The position numbers were made by a program, and so were the translations under genes. Positions 53,251 to 61,911 of a DNA stretch of 64,000 nt are shown one piece after another. Below the pieces are notes generated by a model. The model made no database searches. It was not told the DNA's origin and saw only the letters and a list, made by a program, of their open reading frames with translations. Numbering within the stretch: the first letter of the stretch is position 1; each line of letters begins with the position of its first letter. Origin of the DNA: Bacteroidales bacterium (GTDB lineage: Bacteria > Bacteroidota > Bacteroidia > Bacteroidales > UBA932); the NCBI GenBank assembly GCA_017555965.1, contig JAFZFH010000116.1, forward strand, positions 1 through 64,000, in the 5' to 3' direction.

Positions 53251-53556
53251 ATGGGATTCAGTTTTAATTTTTTCGGCAAGCAGGAAGTGCGCAAATTCAA
53301 TTATAAGCCGCGCTTCTATGACCCTGAGGTAGAGGAGAGACGAAAGAAATATGGAGACTTCACCAAGCCAAAGGAGACCAAATATGTTCCTGGCCAGCAT
53401 GTGAAGGGTAGTTTCCGTGACGGTAATTATCAGAGGACTCAGGAGGTCAACCGTAACCAGAAGATAGTAGGTATAGTTACAATGGTGCTGATGTTTACCG
53501 TTGTCTATCTGCTCTTCAAGTATTTCCCGGTTCTTATAGATTCGCTCGGCAAGTAG
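53251..53556 (+). CDS. Small membrane protein upstream of mutL
   Basis: This 101-residue protein has a basic, aromatic N-terminal region (FNFFGKQEVRKFNYKPRFYDPEVEERR) and one C-terminal transmembrane helix (KIVGIVTMVLMFTVVYLLFKYFPVL). ATG 53251 (MGFSFNFFG) is preferred because related Bacteroidales proteins start this way; ATG 53203 would add 16 residues. It stands one base before mutL. Function unknown. Confidence 0.75.
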   Translation: MGFSFNFFGKQEVRKFNYKPRFYDPEVEERRKKYGDFTKPKETKYVPGQHVKGSFRDGNYQRTQEVNRNQKIVGIVTMVLMFTVVYLLFKYFPVLIDSLGK

Positions 53557-53557
53557 T

Positions 53558-55450
53558 ATGGATATAAGGATATTGCCAAGTAATATAGCGAATATGATCG
53601 CTGCGGGAGAGGTCGTTCAGAGACCTGCATCCGTGGTGAAGGAGCTTATGGAGAATGCTGTCGATGCCGGTGCAGACCAGATTACCGTAGTCATTCAGGA
53701 TGCAGGAAGGACGCTTATCCAGATCATTGACAACGGATGCGGAATGTCTCCGGATCAGGCCGTGCTCTGCTTTGAGCGTCATGCGACGTCGAAGCTCCGT
53801 ACTGCTGAAGACCTTCAGAATATTCTGACCTTCGGATTCCGTGGTGAGGCTCTTGCTTCCATTGCGGCAGTGGCAGAAGTGACGTTGAAGACACGTCGTG
53901 AGGAGGATGAAGTGGGATGCCAGGTGGATTTTGCAGATTCCCAGCATCTTGCCACAAAGGAAGTTGCAGCCCCTCGAGGTGCGAACTTCAGCGTGCGCAA
54001 TCTGTTCTACAATGTTCCTGCCAGGAGGAAATTCCTCAAGTCTGACTCTGTGGAATTCAAGCATATCGTTTCCGAATTCACACGCGTAGCCCTTACATGT
54101 CCGGATATCGGATTCACATTGACTCATAACGGCAAGGATGTCTATGTTCTGAGACCAGCCAAGTCGTTGAAGTTCAGAATACAGGATGTGCTTGGAACCA
54201 ATGTGGCAAATGACGTTGTCGATATCAAGGCTGATACTTCGGTCGCAACCATTTCTGGTTTTGTAGGTCGTCCGGATTCTGCAAAGAAAGGATTGGGCAA
54301 CCAGTATTTCTTTGTCAACGGCCGTTTCTTCAAGAGCCCGTATCTGCATAAGGCGGTGATGAAGGCATATGAAAACCTTATTCCGGAGGGTATGACCCCT
54401 TCATATTTCATATATCTTCAGGTGGATCCGCAGTCAGTCGATGTGAATATCCATCCTACCAAGACTGAAATCAAATTTGAGGATGACAGCGTACTTTTCC
54501 AGATACTCTTTGCCTGCATCAAGGAATCTCTCGGAAAGAACTCTTTCGGAGACAGCATTGATTTCGACCGCGAAGGAGTGCCTGAAATACCGGCCTTCGG
54601 AAAGAGTTTCTATGAAGCACATCAGATCAGTGAGCCGCAGCCGGGCCTGGATCCTACATACAATCCTTTTGACAATGACGGTTTCGCTTCTGTGGATTCG
54701 CCGTTCGCCAATTCGTTTACGCCAGTTTCCGGATCTCATAGTCATGGCTCTGTTTTCGGTGACGACTGGTCGGATGTCGGAGAAACATTTGAAACCGGAA
54801 GGACTTACGGCGGATATGCACAGACAAGCCATTTCGTGGAGAAGCGTGACGATTACGGAAAACTTTTCGAGGATAAGATCTCGCCTTCGAAGTCTGTGCT
54901 GGTTCTTGGAGGAAAATATATATTGACATCTGCAGGAAGCGGCCTTATGACGGTAAATGTCCATCGTGCCATGGAGAGAGTGCTTTATGAGCGTTTTCTT
55001 GATGCCATGTCGAGAAATGCCCATGTGACCCAGACCGCTCTCTTCCCTGTGACCGTATATGTCGGAGTTGAGAACATGTGCCTTTTCAGCGAACATGCCG
55101 CAATGCTTGAAAGCCTCGGTTTTGATATTGCTCCGTTCGGTACAGATACTATCGTGGTGAATGGTGTACCTGAGGGATATAGTGCAGAGGCGGGAAAGAT
55201 TCAGTCGATGGTAGATGACCTTCTGCTGATTCTTGCGGATGATCATGGTGCACTTCCAGAGATGATGACTGCCAATATGGCATCGCGTTTCGCCATGCTG
55301 GGTGCTCTCAAGTGCGATCCTGTCACAAATCCTGTGGAGGCACAGAGATTGATTGACGCTCTCCTTGCCTGCTCGAATGCCGAGTTTACAAGCACAGGAA
55401 GAAGAATCATAAGTATAATATCTGTCGACGAGATAGATAAGCGCTTTTAG
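53558..55450 (+). CDS. mutL: DNA mismatch repair protein MutL
   Basis: MutL is a 630-residue GHKL ATPase of mismatch repair. ATPase motifs are intact: ELMENAVDAGAD (motif I), DNGCGM (II), and FERHATSKL with GFRGEAL (III). The central linker is long and Ser/Gly-rich (about 350-440). The C-terminal dimerisation domain starts near VLVLGGKYILTSAGSGLM. The endonuclease metal motif, usually DQH-led, reads NVHRAMERVLYE, and the C-terminal CP(H/N)GRP motif reads TSTGRRII, so the nicking activity may be lost. It lies in an operon with the small membrane protein and a rhomboid. Confidence 0.95.
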   Translation: MDIRILPSNIANMIAAGEVVQRPASVVKELMENAVDAGADQITVVIQDAGRTLIQIIDNGCGMSPDQAVLCFERHATSKLRTAEDLQNILTFGFRGEALASIAAVAEVTLKTRREEDEVGCQVDFADSQHLATKEVAAPRGANFSVRNLFYNVPARRKFLKSDSVEFKHIVSEFTRVALTCPDIGFTLTHNGKDVYVLRPAKSLKFRIQDVLGTNVANDVVDIKADTSVATISGFVGRPDSAKKGLGNQYFFVNGRFFKSPYLHKAVMKAYENLIPEGMTPSYFIYLQVDPQSVDVNIHPTKTEIKFEDDSVLFQILFACIKESLGKNSFGDSIDFDREGVPEIPAFGKSFYEAHQISEPQPGLDPTYNPFDNDGFASVDSPFANSFTPVSGSHSHGSVFGDDWSDVGETFETGRTYGGYAQTSHFVEKRDDYGKLFEDKISPSKSVLVLGGKYILTSAGSGLMTVNVHRAMERVLYERFLDAMSRNAHVTQTALFPVTVYVGVENMCLFSEHAAMLESLGFDIAPFGTDTIVVNGVPEGYSAEAGKIQSMVDDLLLILADDHGALPEMMTANMASRFAMLGALKCDPVTNPVEAQRLIDALLACSNAEFTSTGRRIISIISVDEIDKRF

Positions 55451-55468
55451 TTTATAAAAAGAAACGAA

Positions 55469-56164
55469 ATGAGTTATTATTCATACAACAGGGGAGGGTT
55501 TCTGAGTAACGTTCCGACAGCGACAAAGAACATCATAATAATCAATGTTCTCGTAATGATTATGACTTCATTGAATGAAACTTTCATGTACGAGAAATTT
55601 GCATTGTTTTATCCTTCGTCACCGTTTTTCCATTTCTGGCAGCCGGTGACTCATATGTTCATGCACGGCGGCTTCTGGCACCTCTTCTTCAATATGTACA
55701 CCCTCTATTTCTTCGGACGTGTGCTTGAAGAAAGATGGGGTGCAAAGAAGTTCCTGATCTTCTATTTCGTGACAGGTATAGGTGCAGCCCTTGTCCACAC
55801 TGGAGTGGAATGGATTCAGATGCAGCACTGGATGGGACAGGTGGCAGAAGGCTCATTGGCAGCTCAGGCCAATATCTATAACCTCAAGATGACTCCTACA
55901 GTAGGAGCTTCGGGTGCCATTTATGGTGTCCTTATGGGATTTGCCATGCTTTATCCTGATGCGGTAATGTCGCTAATCTTCCCTCCTATATCGTTGAAGG
56001 CCAAGTGGTTCGTGCTTATCTTCGGAGGAATTGAACTTCTTACAGGAGTGACTGGCGTCGGTGGCGGTATCGCACATTTTGCACATCTTGGAGGTCTTAT
56101 CTTCGGATATCTCCTCATCATGTACTGGAAGAAGAGACGAACTCTTTACGGAAGAGATTATTAA
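55469..56164 (+). CDS. Rhomboid family intramembrane serine protease
   Basis: This 231-residue six-helix rhomboid protease cleaves membrane proteins within the bilayer. The catalytic Ser148 is in VGASGAIYG and the catalytic His206 in HFAHLGGLIFG. The L1-loop motif HLFFNMYTLYFFGRVLEERWG (usually H-x-x-x-N followed by G-x-x-x-E-x-x-x-G) is present at about 71-91. It lies between mutL and an EEP-family gene. The substrate is unknown. Confidence 0.94.
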   Translation: MSYYSYNRGGFLSNVPTATKNIIIINVLVMIMTSLNETFMYEKFALFYPSSPFFHFWQPVTHMFMHGGFWHLFFNMYTLYFFGRVLEERWGAKKFLIFYFVTGIGAALVHTGVEWIQMQHWMGQVAEGSLAAQANIYNLKMTPTVGASGAIYGVLMGFAMLYPDAVMSLIFPPISLKAKWFVLIFGGIELLTGVTGVGGGIAHFAHLGGLIFGYLLIMYWKKRRTLYGRDY

Positions 56165-56176
56165 CAGGACGGTCAG

Positions 56177-57256
56177 ATGGCAAGAAACAGATTCTTCGGG
56201 TTGACATCGCGAGTGCTGATGCTTATTGTGGCAGGACTTCTCGTTCTGTCCTATGCGTCCATCGTGGTCAATCCTGCCAGACTCTGGTTCGTGTCTCTGG
56301 TCGGAATATTCTTCGTGCCTCTTTCCGTTCTGAACCTGATACTGCTTTTGTGGGCTGTAAAGCGTAGGTCAAAATCCTTGCTGATTCCGCTGCTGGCCCT
56401 CCTGCCGGCCTTCTTCTTTGTCGGAAGATATGTGCAGTCGGATTCGGATGAGGACCGTATTGCAAGAATGTCCCACACGGGCAACACTATCAAGGTCGTT
56501 TCATATAATGTAGGCCGTTTTGCATGTGATGATGGTGAGTTCGCATCCCGTAAGGATTGTGCGGATTCTGTCTTTGCCTTTATCCTTGAGCAGAATCCTG
56601 ACATAATCTGCCTTCAGGAGTTTCATATATCTGACGTCAATAACATAAGAGCTCTGCTCCGAAAGAGGATGAGTGATTATAAGGCGGAATATTATATGTT
56701 CCCGACCGGAAACGGTGCTTTCGGCAATATTACTCTCAGCCGAATACCCGTGAAGAATAAGGGTGTGATAAAGTTTGACGGCAGCGCAAATCTGGCAATA
56801 TATACGGATTACAGTTTCCACGGCAAGGATTTCCGTGTATATAACTGCCATTTCGAAAGTTATAACATTTCTTTGTCCGGCCTTCTCCGTGCAATATCGA
56901 GGAAGGACAGCGGAGTGTTTGCGGAGGCCGGAAACAAGATGAAGCGCTCAATAACACGTCGTCCCAAGCAGGTGAACCAGGTGTTCTCGGATATCGAAAA
57001 CTGTCCGATTGATTCATTCGTGTGTGGCGACTTCAACGATAATCCGATGTCATACACATATTATCGTATGACCCGCGGGCGTAAGGATGCTTTTGTTGAG
57101 GCCGGAGATGGCTTTGGAGCCACATACGCGACTTTGTGGCCGGTGTTGAGAATTGATTATGTTCTTTTCCCTGAACGCTTCAAGGCGGTCTCTCATGAAA
57201 TTCCGAGAGTGCCGTACTCCGACCACTATCCGGTCGTGACAGAAATTGAATTGTAA
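56177..57256 (+). CDS. Endonuclease/exonuclease/phosphatase family protein
   Basis: This 359-residue protein starts with two or three transmembrane helices (VLMLIVAGLLVLSYASIVV, VGIFFVPLSVLNLILLLWAV, LLIPLLALLPAFFFVG) and then a periplasmic EEP domain. The core motifs are ICLQEFHI (metal Glu), CGDFNDNPMSYTYYRM (GDFN) and the C-terminal YSDHYPVVTEIEL (SDH catalytic pair). It could be a phosphodiesterase, DNase or phosphatase; the membrane anchor makes a cytoplasmic DNA-repair role unlikely. It is immediately followed by tsaC. Confidence 0.9.
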   Translation: MARNRFFGLTSRVLMLIVAGLLVLSYASIVVNPARLWFVSLVGIFFVPLSVLNLILLLWAVKRRSKSLLIPLLALLPAFFFVGRYVQSDSDEDRIARMSHTGNTIKVVSYNVGRFACDDGEFASRKDCADSVFAFILEQNPDIICLQEFHISDVNNIRALLRKRMSDYKAEYYMFPTGNGAFGNITLSRIPVKNKGVIKFDGSANLAIYTDYSFHGKDFRVYNCHFESYNISLSGLLRAISRKDSGVFAEAGNKMKRSITRRPKQVNQVFSDIENCPIDSFVCGDFNDNPMSYTYYRMTRGRKDAFVEAGDGFGATYATLWPVLRIDYVLFPERFKAVSHEIPRVPYSDHYPVVTEIEL

Positions 57257-57862
57257 ATGATTGAAGATATGGAAATACAGAAAGCTTTGGAAGTGCTGCG
57301 TAATGGCGGTGTCATCCTCTATCCTACAGATACAGTATGGGGAATCGGTTGTGATGCGACAGATCCTGCAGCTGTAGCAAAGATCTATGAGATAAAGAAG
57401 CGTGCGGACAGCAAGTCGCTCGTGCTTTTGGCCAGCGATATGGATATGATCTGCAGATATGTTAAGGAAGTTCCGGAAATGGCCATCCAGCTTGTTGAGG
57501 TGAACGACAAGCCTATGACCATCATATATCCTGGTGCAGTCGCAGGAGAGAAAGGCTGCATGAAAGCGGACCGACGCTGTCTTGCAGCCAATGCGGTTGC
57601 CGAAGATGGTACAGTGGGTATCAGAATTCCGATGATGGACTTCTGTCAGCAGCTTGTAGCCAAGTTCGGACGTCCGATCGTTTCGACTTCTGCCAATATG
57701 TCAGGCGAGCCGACTCCGAAGAAGTTCTCAGAGATTTCGGAAGAAATCCGCTCTTCTGTGGATCATATCGTGGATCCAGCCCTTGAAAAAGGTGCGACCG
57801 GACAGTCGTCGTCAATCATCAAGGTAGGTCTTGACTATTCGATCGAAATTATCCGTAAATAG
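57257..57862 (+). CDS. tsaC: L-threonylcarbamoyladenylate synthase
   Basis: This TsaC/Sua5-type (YrdC domain) enzyme makes threonylcarbamoyl-AMP for t6A37 of tRNA. Conserved features in the 201 residues are VILYPTDTVWGIGCDA, IYEIKKRADSKSLVLLASDMD (KRxxxKP-like), and the FGRPIVSTSANMSGEPTP motif. It has no Sua5 C-terminal domain, so it is the short form. ATG 57257 directly follows the EEP stop; ATG 57269 is an alternative. A palindromic 130-bp element follows 12 bases after its stop. Confidence 0.95.
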   Translation: MIEDMEIQKALEVLRNGGVILYPTDTVWGIGCDATDPAAVAKIYEIKKRADSKSLVLLASDMDMICRYVKEVPEMAIQLVEVNDKPMTIIYPGAVAGEKGCMKADRRCLAANAVAEDGTVGIRIPMMDFCQQLVAKFGRPIVSTSANMSGEPTPKKFSEISEEIRSSVDHIVDPALEKGATGQSSSIIKVGLDYSIEIIRK

Positions 57863-57873
57863 AACCCTCGGGA

Positions 57874-58003
57874 CGTTGAGCGGGCATTAAGGCACCAGGT
57901 GGGCCACACGGCATATAGACTCGCTCAATGGCAGCAAAAAACATCCGTTGAGCGACAGGTGTAACCTTTTAGACTGTCCAGAGGCTACTCACTTCGCTCA
58001 ACG
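57874..58003. repeat. 130-bp four-motif palindromic element, copy A
   Basis: Four copies of the 9-mer CGTTGAGCG alternate in orientation: + 57874-57882, - 57922-57930 (one change), + 57946-57954, - 57995-58003. The two middle copies form a hairpin with the loop CAGCAAAAAACAT. This loop is the reverse complement of the loop in copy B apart from one base, so A and B lie in opposite orientation. It fills the gap between the convergent tsaC and radA genes, six bases from the radA stop. Confidence 0.85.
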
Positions 58004-58008
58004 GCCTG

Positions 58009-59385
58009 CTATCCTTTGAACAGGGTGCGGCACAATGCCGGCACATCAGCGACCTTGACGACTTCAATTCCTGGAGCGTCGACACCTTCGAGGCTGCTGA
58101 AGCTAGAGACATATATTTTCTTGAAACCCAGACGGGCCGCCTCAATTATACGGCGGTCCGTCTGCGCTACAGGGCGCACCTCACCGCTGAGGCCGATTTC
58201 TCCTGCGAAGCATACGTCCGAAGGTATCGCAAAATCGAAATTAGACGACAGCACTGCACTGATGACAGCAAGGTCGCATGCAGGATCGCTTACCTTGAGT
58301 CCACCTGCCATGTTCAGGAACACATCCTTTACGCTGAGCTTGAATCCTGCCCTCTTTTCCAGAACGGCAAGGAGCATGTTCAGACGACGCACGTCGAAGC
58401 CGGTTGCACTTCGCTGAGGTGTACCGTACGCTGCAGAACTTACAAGAGACTGGACCTCGATCAGGAACGGCCTGGTTCCGTCAAGCATCGCACTCACTGC
58501 AACTCCGCTGAGTCCCTCCTCATGCATCGGAATAAGCATCTCAGACGGATTGCTCACCTCTCTCAGGCCTTTGCCTGTCATCTCGAACACTGCAAGTTCA
58601 GATGTGGAGCCAAAACGGTTCTTGATGCTTCTGAGAAGTCTGTATGTTCCTCGATTGTCTCCCTCAAACTGCAGGACGACATCCACGATATGTTCAAGAA
58701 TCTTCGGACCGGCAATGCTTCCTTCCTTGGTAATGTGGCCGATGAGTATCACCGGCACTCCTGTTTCCTTGGCGAAACGAAGGAGCAGGGCTGCAGTCTC
58801 TCTGATCTGGGTTACCGAACCGGGAGAAGATTCCACATTCTGAGAAAACATGGTCTGCACCGAATCGACAACCATCAGATCCGGCATTAATGAACGTGCT
58901 TCAGCGATGATGTTCTCCATCAGCGTCTCACTGTAGATGAAGCAGTTGGAGTCATCTCCTCCGATACGGGCTGCACGTAGCTTGACCTGCTTTGCACTTT
59001 CCTCGCCTGTAACATAAAGAGTCTTCAGATTCGGACAATGAAGCGGAATCTGCAATGAAAGCGTAGACTTTCCGATTCCAGGCTCTCCGCCTATCAGTAC
59101 CAATGATCCTTCGACAAGGCCACCGCCGAGAATACGGTCGACCTCACCATTGTTCAGGGAAATGCGACTCTCTACAGATGAGTTAATATGGGAAAGGGGC
59201 ATCGGCTTCTGTCCGGATCCAGGCACAGAGGCAGAAACTGCTGCCCCAGACTTTTTACCGGTCGCCACAGTCTCCTCCACCATCGTATTCCACTCTCCAC
59301 AGGCTGGGCATCTTCCCATCCATTTCGAACTCTCGTTTCCGCATGACTTGCAGAACCACACCGTCTTTGTCTTCACTGTTGCCAT
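58009..59385 (-). CDS. radA: DNA repair protein RadA
   Basis: RadA is a 458-residue RecA-related helicase for branch migration in recombination. An N-terminal zinc finger, CKSCGNESSKWMGRCPACGEW (about residues 12-32), precedes the Walker A motif GGEPGIGKSTL (about 99-109). The RadA-specific KNRFG is in SIKNRFGSTSELAVF (about 257-271), and the Lon-like C-terminal domain follows (DVFLNMAGGLKVSDPACDLAV). It is the last gene of a three-gene minus-strand operon. Confidence 0.97.
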   Translation of the reverse strand: MATVKTKTVWFCKSCGNESSKWMGRCPACGEWNTMVEETVATGKKSGAAVSASVPGSGQKPMPLSHINSSVESRISLNNGEVDRILGGGLVEGSLVLIGGEPGIGKSTLSLQIPLHCPNLKTLYVTGEESAKQVKLRAARIGGDDSNCFIYSETLMENIIAEARSLMPDLMVVDSVQTMFSQNVESSPGSVTQIRETAALLLRFAKETGVPVILIGHITKEGSIAGPKILEHIVDVVLQFEGDNRGTYRLLRSIKNRFGSTSELAVFEMTGKGLREVSNPSEMLIPMHEEGLSGVAVSAMLDGTRPFLIEVQSLVSSAAYGTPQRSATGFDVRRLNMLLAVLEKRAGFKLSVKDVFLNMAGGLKVSDPACDLAVISAVLSSNFDFAIPSDVCFAGEIGLSGEVRPVAQTDRRIIEAARLGFKKIYVSSFSSLEGVDAPGIEVVKVADVPALCRTLFKG

Positions 59386-59390
59386 ATCTT

Positions 59391-59888
59391 CTAATCTCTT
59401 TCCAATTCAAATACTTCCATAGAATGGATCTTACCATCCTCAATCTTAAATCTCAATGCCGTGCGGACAATATGAAAACCTTGGATTCCTGCCGCACCCG
59501 GATTGATCACCAGCATATTGCGCCTCGCCGTATCACGAACCACCTTCAGGATATGTGAATGACCGCATACGAATATGTCCGGCTTATAACTGTCTATCAG
59601 CTCTCTGGCCCTTGGGTCGTATCGTCCCGGATATCCGCCGACATGGGTCATGAGGACCTTCATTCCCTCGCACTCGAAGAAACGATGGATCGGGTGGTCG
59701 AAACGCAATGCATGATTGTCGCAATTACCTGCCACACCCACCAATGGCTTGAATCGGGCAATTTCCTTCGCCAGGTCCATGCCTCCGCCAAAGTCTCCGG
59801 CATGCCAGATCTGATCGACCGGCGCAAGGAATTCCTTGAACCTGTCGTCAAAAACCCCATGGGTATCCGATATGAGCCCTATATACAT
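59391..59888 (-). CDS. YfcE/MJ0936-type metallophosphoesterase
   Basis: This 165-residue calcineurin-like phosphodiesterase is of the YfcE/MJ0936 type. The metal-binding motifs are in order: GLISDTHG (D-x-H), WHAGDFGGG (GD), GNCDNH (GNxD/N), MTHVGGYPGR and CGHSHILKV (GHTH-like). It probably hydrolyses a phosphodiester; the physiological substrate is unknown. It stands five bases upstream of radA and one base downstream of the acyltransferase-like gene. Confidence 0.93.
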   Translation of the reverse strand: MYIGLISDTHGVFDDRFKEFLAPVDQIWHAGDFGGGMDLAKEIARFKPLVGVAGNCDNHALRFDHPIHRFFECEGMKVLMTHVGGYPGRYDPRARELIDSYKPDIFVCGHSHILKVVRDTARRNMLVINPGAAGIQGFHIVRTALRFKIEDGKIHSMEVFELERD

Positions 59889-59889
59889 C

Positions 59890-60966
59890 CTATAGTCTGA
59901 TTATAATCTTCTTCTTGTACAGAACCATTGCAATTGCAAGGTGTACAGCAAGGAATATGAGTGCATAAAGCAGTGATGTCCATTCATTTGCGCCAAAGAC
60001 GGCACCATAATCCCATTCTGTCCACCATACAACCTTCTGGATAAGCGCAGCCAGGACAAAGATGGACAGCGGATTCATACCTAGGGCACGCAGTGGAGTG
60101 AATGGCTTTACTATGCCCTTTATATCTGTAAGCCAGGTGATGAAGGCAAGAATGAACATCGACCAACCGCCGGCATACAGCACATATGATGCAGACCAAA
60201 GCGGCTTGTTTATAGGCACCCATATAGCCAAGATCTGAGAAAGAGCCAGAGAAATGGCCGCAAATGAATATAACGTAGTCAGCTTTTCTGAAACCGGGAG
60301 TTCCTTTCTCATAAGACCTCCGGTCAAATAACCAAGCAAGGCTGTACATGCCCCGGTAAGTACTCCAAGCAATCCTTCAGGATCAAAAGGCGCCTGGGTT
60401 CCATCCGCAAAAAAGTACCAAGGGTAAAGATGGTCCTTTCCGAACAATGCCTCATCTATCCTACGTGCCGCGCAACCTTCAAGTGTGAACGCACCCTCTG
60501 GTCCGGCAAACATCACCAGGATTGCCACATGAAGTGCGGAGAGAACTGCGACAGCACATAATATCTTCTTCGGAGTCTTGAGCCATAATGCCAATACAGA
60601 AGCCAGCATGTAACACAAGGCGATTCTTTGAAATACCGCCATGAATCTGAATGTTTCCATCCAGCCTTTTTCAAATGGAAAGGCATTGATGAACATGCCG
60701 ATCAGAATCAGTAATATTCCCCTTTTGAATATCTTGCCTAGGGAGTTTTGGTCCAGCCTAGTAAAGCGGGCAAGGGAAAATGCCATTGAAACTCCTACGC
60801 AAAAAAGGAAAGACGGGAACACAAGATCAGTCGGCGTACAGCCATCCCAAGGAGCATGCTTGAAGATAGGGAATGTCATTTCCCAAAGACCCGGATTGTT
60901 TGCGAGTATCATCATTGAAACACAGAGGCCTCTGAAGATATCAAGAGAAAGATAGCGCTTTTGCAT
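59890..60966 (-). CDS. HGSNAT-like acyltransferase membrane protein (DUF5009)
   Basis: This 358-residue polytopic membrane protein is related to heparan-alpha-glucosaminide N-acetyltransferase (DUF5009/DUF1624 type). It has about ten helices. The signature start is RYLSLDIFRGLCVSMMILANNPG, followed by HAPWDGCTPTDLVFPSFLFCVG, where the HxxWxGxTxxDLVFPxFLF motif contains the putative catalytic His. In bacteria such proteins probably acetylate glycans at the membrane. It is the first gene of the operon with the phosphodiesterase and radA. Confidence 0.88.
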   Translation of the reverse strand: MQKRYLSLDIFRGLCVSMMILANNPGLWEMTFPIFKHAPWDGCTPTDLVFPSFLFCVGVSMAFSLARFTRLDQNSLGKIFKRGILLILIGMFINAFPFEKGWMETFRFMAVFQRIALCYMLASVLALWLKTPKKILCAVAVLSALHVAILVMFAGPEGAFTLEGCAARRIDEALFGKDHLYPWYFFADGTQAPFDPEGLLGVLTGACTALLGYLTGGLMRKELPVSEKLTTLYSFAAISLALSQILAIWVPINKPLWSASYVLYAGGWSMFILAFITWLTDIKGIVKPFTPLRALGMNPLSIFVLAALIQKVVWWTEWDYGAVFGANEWTSLLYALIFLAVHLAIAMVLYKKKIIIRL

Positions 60967-60988
60967 TGACTGTATTGTTTCTTGTTCG

Positions 60989-60996
60989 CAAATTTA
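60989..60996 (-). promoter_or_regulatory. -7 promoter element of acyltransferase-radA operon
   Basis: The minus strand reads TAAATTTG, 22 bases before the ATG at 60966. Confidence 0.6.
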
Positions 60997-61008
60997 ATAT
61001 TTCGTTTT

Positions 61009-61034
61009 GTCATTCTGAACGAAGTGAAGAATCT
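61009..61034 (+). repeat. GTCAT-hairpin repeat, copy 3
   Basis: The element reads GTCATTCTGAAC then GAAGTGAAGAATCT, a 26-nt match to copy 2 at 24 positions. The two differences (C to T and G to A) are paired in the stem, preserving it. It sits between divergent promoters, seven bases upstream of the rsmE -7 element. Confidence 0.65.
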
Positions 61035-61040
61035 TTTGCG

Positions 61041-61048
61041 TAAGTTTG
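61041..61048 (+). promoter_or_regulatory. -7 promoter element of rsmE
   Basis: TAAGTTTG lies 19 bases before the rsmE ATG at 61068. Confidence 0.5.
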
Positions 61049-61067
61049 CATACTTAAATTGTACACC

Positions 61068-61787
61068 ATGGAACTTTTCTACTCTAGAGATATAGCTGGC
61101 GGCATCTGCCGTCTGGACCAGGATGAATCTGTTCACTGTGCCAAGGTGCTGAGACATCGCACAGGCGATGAAATATCCGTCATTGACGGATGCGGAACCT
61201 TGTACAGATGCAGGATCACCACGGACAGTCCGAAAGGAGTAGAAGCCATGGTCATTTCTTCTGAGGAGGGATGGGGCAGCCATCCTTACCGCCTTCATAT
61301 GGCGGTGTGCCCTACGAAAAACAATGACAGATATGAGTGGTTTGCTGAAAAGGCGTGCGAGATCGGAATTGACGAGGTGTCGCCGGTCATCGGAGAACAT
61401 TCTGAAAGACGAGTATTCAAGACCAGCCGTATCGAGAAGATTCTTGTAAGTGCGGCAAAGCAGTCTCTCAAGGGAGCTGTTCCGACTGTCAATGAGCCTG
61501 TCTCAGTAAAGGAATTCATCAAGGCACATGCAGATTCATCTGCACTGAAGCTTATTGCATATTGTTTCGAAGATGAGAACACCCCTCGCAGAAGCATCAA
61601 GGACGTCCTTGCAGGTAATGAGTCCGAAGAGATTGTCATCCTGATAGGTCCTGAGGGCGACTTCTCAGTAGCAGAAGCTGAGCTCGCCATGGCGAACGGC
61701 TTCATCCCGGTACATCTTGGAGACTCCCGTCTACGAACAGAGACCGCCGCTCTCGCAGCAGTCTCTGCAGTATATTTCTGCCGTTAA
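61068..61787 (+). CDS. rsmE: 16S rRNA (uracil(1498)-N3)-methyltransferase
   Basis: RsmE is a SPOUT-class methyltransferase for m3U1498 of 16S rRNA, 239 residues from ATG 61068 (a TTG nine bases upstream is unlikely). The N-terminal PUA-like part has CAKVLRHRTGDEISVIDGCGTLY. The knot region shows EWFAEKACEIGIDEVSPV, RIEKILVSAAKQSLKGAVPTV, VILIGPEGDFSVAEAELA and the final LGDSRLRTETAALAAVSAVYF. The stop codon TAA is embedded in the first motif of palindromic element B. Confidence 0.95.
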   Translation: MELFYSRDIAGGICRLDQDESVHCAKVLRHRTGDEISVIDGCGTLYRCRITTDSPKGVEAMVISSEEGWGSHPYRLHMAVCPTKNNDRYEWFAEKACEIGIDEVSPVIGEHSERRVFKTSRIEKILVSAAKQSLKGAVPTVNEPVSVKEFIKAHADSSALKLIAYCFEDENTPRRSIKDVLAGNESEEIVILIGPEGDFSVAEAELAMANGFIPVHLGDSRLRTETAALAAVSAVYFCR

Positions 61788-61911
61788 GCGGAGTGAGCGG
61801 CTTCAGGATAGTCTGAAGCGTTATCCATGTCGCTCAACGGATGTTTTTTGCCGCCGTTGAGCGGTTGTAAATGCTCTACATCTTCTATAGTATAATAATC
61901 GTCGCTCAACG
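61782..61911. repeat. 130-bp four-motif palindromic element, copy B
   Basis: Motifs: + 61782-61790 (CGTTAAGCG, one change), - 61831-61839, + 61855-61863, - 61903-61911. The spacings match copies A and C to within one base. The inner hairpin pairs CGCTCAACGG with CCGTTGAGCG around ATGTTTTTTGCCG. The first spacer also holds GCTTCAG/CTGAAGC. The element begins inside the rsmE stop codon region and lies 134 bases upstream of the RAYT ATG. Confidence 0.88.

Noticed and set aside
54434..55246. 270-codon minus-strand frame opposite mutL
   Set aside because: It is contained in mutL; the translation resembles no family and has no promoter element.
57862..58009. CRISPR array
   Set aside because: The repeats alternate in orientation and are only 9-11 bp, with unequal spacings (48/24/49); no direct repeat-spacer pattern or cas gene exists.
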